The notes under the pieces were generated by a model. That model was not told where the DNA came from. It ran no database searches and worked only from the letters and a program-made list of their open reading frames with translations. The translations under genes were made by a program, and so were the position numbers. Shown here one piece after another: positions 16,352 to 17,886 of a stretch of DNA of 17,886 nucleotides (positions are counted from its first letter, which is position 1; each line of letters begins with the position of its first letter). The stretch is from NCBI GenBank assembly GCA_017536285.1, contig JAFXHP010000065.1, positions 1 to 17,886 of the forward strand, written 5' to 3'. This stretch comes from Clostridia bacterium. Lineage in GTDB: Bacteria > Bacillota_A > Clostridia > UMGS1883 > HGM11501.

Positions 16352-16930
16352 TCATAATTTCAAATCCTTGATGTCATAGTCTGGAATGTGGTCGTTTTCT
16401 ATATAGTCAAAAATATCTTCCATATCCTCGGAAAAATGATAAAGACTTAAGCAGTTATCCGCAATGAATTTCTTCTCAATGGCGTTTTTCATACTTACGT
16501 CAATGTCGTTGTAATAGCCTTCGAAATTGTATACCGCAATGGGCTTTTTATGCTGTTTAAGCTGCTTCAATGTGAGTATTTCAAAAAATTCCTCGTAAGT
16601 TCCGATACCGCCGGGAACAACCAAAAAGGCATTGGAAAGCTCCTCCATTTTCGCCTTCCTCTCCCTCATTGTTTCGGTGAAAATAAGCTCGGTGCACTTA
16701 TCGAAAATAACTTCTACACCTTCTTCTTTAAAAAACGATGGAATTACGCCGTAAATTTTAGCTCCGCCCCTGTGTGCTCCGCGTGCCGCCGCACCCATAA
16801 GGCCGCTTCCGCCTGCACCGAATACAAGGTTGTGCCCACGTTTTGCAAGGATTTCTCCCAGCATTTCCACCTTTTCGATGTACTTTCTGTCAATTTTTTC
16901 AGATGCTGCACCAAATACACAAATGTTCAT
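16352..16930 (-). CDS. LOG-family protein (nucleoside 5'-monophosphate phosphoribohydrolase, TIGR00730 type)
   Basis: Rossmann-fold protein of 192 residues. PGGIGTYEE at 106-114 is the LOG signature and MRERKAKM (88-95) carries the conserved Arg and Lys. A glycine-rich GAGGSGLMGAAARGAHRGG segment (38-56) and GVIP complete the nucleotide-binding site. Family members cleave the N-glycosidic bond of nucleoside monophosphates, releasing base and ribose 5-phosphate; many are mis-named lysine decarboxylase. The substrate in bacteria that make no cytokinins is mostly unknown. It starts 11 nt after the PHP gene with AAAGGAG at good spacing, and the pair ends at the terminator at 16311-16345. Confidence 0.92.
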   Translation of the reverse strand: MNICVFGAASEKIDRKYIEKVEMLGEILAKRGHNLVFGAGGSGLMGAAARGAHRGGAKIYGVIPSFFKEEGVEVIFDKCTELIFTETMRERKAKMEELSNAFLVVPGGIGTYEEFFEILTLKQLKQHKKPIAVYNFEGYYNDIDVSMKNAIEKKFIADNCLSLYHFSEDMEDIFDYIENDHIPDYDIKDLKL

Positions 16931-16941
16931 AATTTCTCCTT

Positions 16942-17625
16942 TCAGAATAACAAATCGGCGGTTTTAACGCCTGTTGCTTCCAACTTTTTATTGTATTCAA
17001 TAACCCTGTCTCCAAGGTAATCTTCAATTCTGTGCCCGTCAAAGCCGATGCTTATATAAACGCCTGAATCCTTAATTATTTTCTGCTGTGTTTCGCTTTC
17101 AAAAAAGCGTTTCACATATTCGTGCTCACGGTAGCTGTGAATGGAATCGTAATTTACGTTCATTTCCCAGAATGTTCCGGTATCAGCTAATCTTTTGAAA
17201 AATTCTTCGGGTGCTATATTTCTTTTTTCCGCTGCTGCAAAAAGGTCTGTATGCGCTATTCCCTTTTTTATCTTTATGCTCTTTAAAAACCCAAAAAGAT
17301 TATGCTCCGAAATCTTCCCTTCGGAATCGGGATTTTCAATTAAGCAATAGTCAAAAAGCTTATAGTCCTCCTCCGTCATATCGTACTTTTCCCGAATAAC
17401 GGAAATTTCAATACCGCAAAGAAGTGTTATTTTTCCTTCATACTCTTTTTTAAGAGAGTTTATAAGCTTACTGTATTCTTCTTTTCTTTGTCCTATTCCG
17501 TAATTATGGTCGCAAATTCCGAAAAGCTTTATGCCCGATTCAATAGCCTTGTCAATTATAACGTGGGGCTCGTCCTTTCCGCATCCCGAATAATAGGTGT
17601 GTGAATGTATGTCCATATATTTCAT
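16942..17625 (-). CDS. PHP-domain metal-dependent phosphoesterase (histidinol-phosphatase-like)
   Basis: Protein of 227 residues with the PHP metal-site motifs in order: DIHSHT with His7 and His9, CDHN with Asp39 and His40, GIE with Glu73, IAHTD with His125, and GFDGH with Asp196 and His198. These residues normally hold two or three metal ions for phosphoester hydrolysis. It is shorter than typical histidinol phosphatase HisK (about 260-270), and no histidine-pathway genes are near, so I do not assign that role. The first ATG (17625) was kept over a second at codon 4; both sit behind purine-rich AGAGGCGAGG. It is first in a two-gene unit with the LOG-family gene. A strong promoter lies only 18 nt upstream (17644-17672), giving a very short leader. 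Confidence 0.85.
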   Translation of the reverse strand: MKYMDIHSHTYYSGCGKDEPHVIIDKAIESGIKLFGICDHNYGIGQRKEEYSKLINSLKKEYEGKITLLCGIEISVIREKYDMTEEDYKLFDYCLIENPDSEGKISEHNLFGFLKSIKIKKGIAHTDLFAAAEKRNIAPEEFFKRLADTGTFWEMNVNYDSIHSYREHEYVKRFFESETQQKIIKDSGVYISIGFDGHRIEDYLGDRVIEYNKKLEATGVKTADLLF

Positions 17626-17643
17626 ATGCCTCGCCTCTTACTT

Positions 17644-17672
17644 ATTATACATTTTTTCTCTCAAAAAGTCAA
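17644..17672 (-). promoter_or_regulatory. Strong sigma-A promoter of the PHP-LOG unit
   Basis: Minus strand: TTGACT (-35, 17667-17672), exactly 17 nt, TATAAT (-10, 17644-17649), a near-consensus promoter. The -10 ends 18 nt before the PHP ATG, so the expected start near 17637 leaves about 12 nt of leader holding the ribosome binding site. Confidence 0.88.
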
Positions 17673-17686
17673 TTAATACTATTGAC
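17668..17686. repeat. Inverted repeat formed by the two divergent -35 boxes
   Basis: GTCAAT (17668-17673), 7 nt, ATTGAC (17681-17686): perfect 6-bp arms. The arms coincide with the -35 elements of the opposed promoters, which by itself explains the symmetry. It could also serve as a shared repressor site, but nothing else supports that. Confidence 0.6.
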
Positions 17687-17710
17687 ACAGAAATGAATTT
17701 AATGTAAATT
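17682..17710 (+). promoter_or_regulatory. Sigma-A type promoter of the plus-strand SGNH hydrolase gene
   Basis: Plus strand: TTGACA (-35, 17682-17687, perfect), 17 nt, TAAATT (-10, 17705-17710, four of six). The expected start near 17717 gives a leader of about 22 nt with AAAGGAG at 17725-17731, 7 nt before the ATG. Confidence 0.75.
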
Positions 17711-17738
17711 AAATAAAAACAGTTAAAGGAGAATTCAT

Positions 17739-17886
17739 ATGGCTTTTGACAGAAGTAAATCCACCGCCGACAAGGCGAACACCGTTGATGCGAAAAATCA
17801 GCTTGATGTAAGTAATTATATTTCTTTTATAAATAAGGACGGATGCGGAGTAAGAATTATGTATGCAGGAAACTCCATCACCCGCC
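17739..17886 (+). CDS. SGNH/GDSL-type hydrolase (partial, N-terminal 49 residues)
   Basis: The only plus-strand gene, cut by the window end after 49 codons. AAAGGAG at 17725-17731 sits 7 nt before the ATG and a promoter precedes it. The visible part is a polar N-terminus (MAFDRSKSTADKAN) without a signal peptide or membrane segment, then VRIMYAGNSITR, a hydrophobic strand followed by GNSITR. This matches block I of SGNH hydrolases, where the Ser is the nucleophile (here about residue 46). Such enzymes are esterases, lipases or carbohydrate deacetylases; the GNSITRH form is common in bacterial carbohydrate-esterase-like members. Without the later blocks (Gly, Asn, Asp-x-x-His) neither specificity nor activity can be judged. 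Confidence 0.7.
   Translation, partial: MAFDRSKSTADKANTVDAKNQLDVSNYISFINKDGCGVRIMYAGNSITR

Noticed and set aside
16550..17020. A 156-codon open frame on the plus strand, opposite the LOG and PHP genes
   Set aside because: It is antisense to two well-supported genes, has no recognisable domain and no clear ribosome binding site, and consists of low-complexity Phe, Ser and Cys-rich text typical of a reversed AT-rich gene.
1..17886. CRISPR array, tRNA or rRNA genes, transposase, phage or toxin-antitoxin genes
   Set aside because: I read both strands for regular repeats, cloverleaf-like ends and mobile-element proteins and saw none. Gaps between genes are short and filled by promoters, ribosome binding sites and one terminator.

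Overview
The window looks like a chromosomal housekeeping stretch from an anaerobic, low-to-moderate G+C, Gram-positive bacterium of the class Clostridia. The evidence is the AT-rich sequence, strong GGAGG-type ribosome binding sites, sigma-A style promoters (TTGACT-N17-TATAAT), and the gene set mreBCD-mrdA-minD-mgsA-lepA-hemW-recX-rimO with mutS2 and a long U32/DUF3656 protein. I cannot name a genus. Seventeen of the eighteen genes are on the minus strand and are read from right to left. There are no tRNA or rRNA genes, insertion sequences, CRISPR arrays or phage genes, and no gene-free stretch over 300 bases.

Layout, right to left. (1) At 17626-17738 two promoters diverge. One drives a plus-strand SGNH/GDSL-type hydrolase cut off by the window end; the other drives a minus-strand pair, a PHP-domain phosphoesterase followed by a LOG-family phosphoribohydrolase, closed by a clear intrinsic terminator (16311-16345). 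(2) A second promoter (16273-16301) starts mutS2 - ADP-ribose Nudix hydrolase - U32/DUF3656 protein, with 7- and 13-nt gaps. (3) A third, weaker promoter (11230-11258) starts a run of twelve tightly spaced or overlapping genes with no internal terminator that I could see: dut, maf, mreB, mreC, mreD, mrdA (PBP2), minD, an MgsA-like gene, lepA, hemW, recX and rimO, the last running off the left edge.

The third unit joins nucleotide-pool cleaning (Dut, Maf), the cell-wall elongation machine (MreBCD with PBP2), a Min-type ATPase, and translation or ribosome factors (EF4, RimO) with HemW and RecX. Two start codons are better placed than the longest open frames suggest: minD starts at a TTG at 5747, and recX at an ATG at 1645.

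I found no clearly new multi-gene system. The observations most worth a second look are: an MgsA-like protein whose catalytic Asp and His positions (E. coli Asp71 and His98) are Ser and Tyr; a minD without minC, minE or rodA beside it; a possible zinc site in PBP2; three gene junctions that share the same 8-nt ATGNNTAA overlap; and a divergent promoter pair whose -35 boxes form an inverted repeat, with a very short leader on the PHP side.
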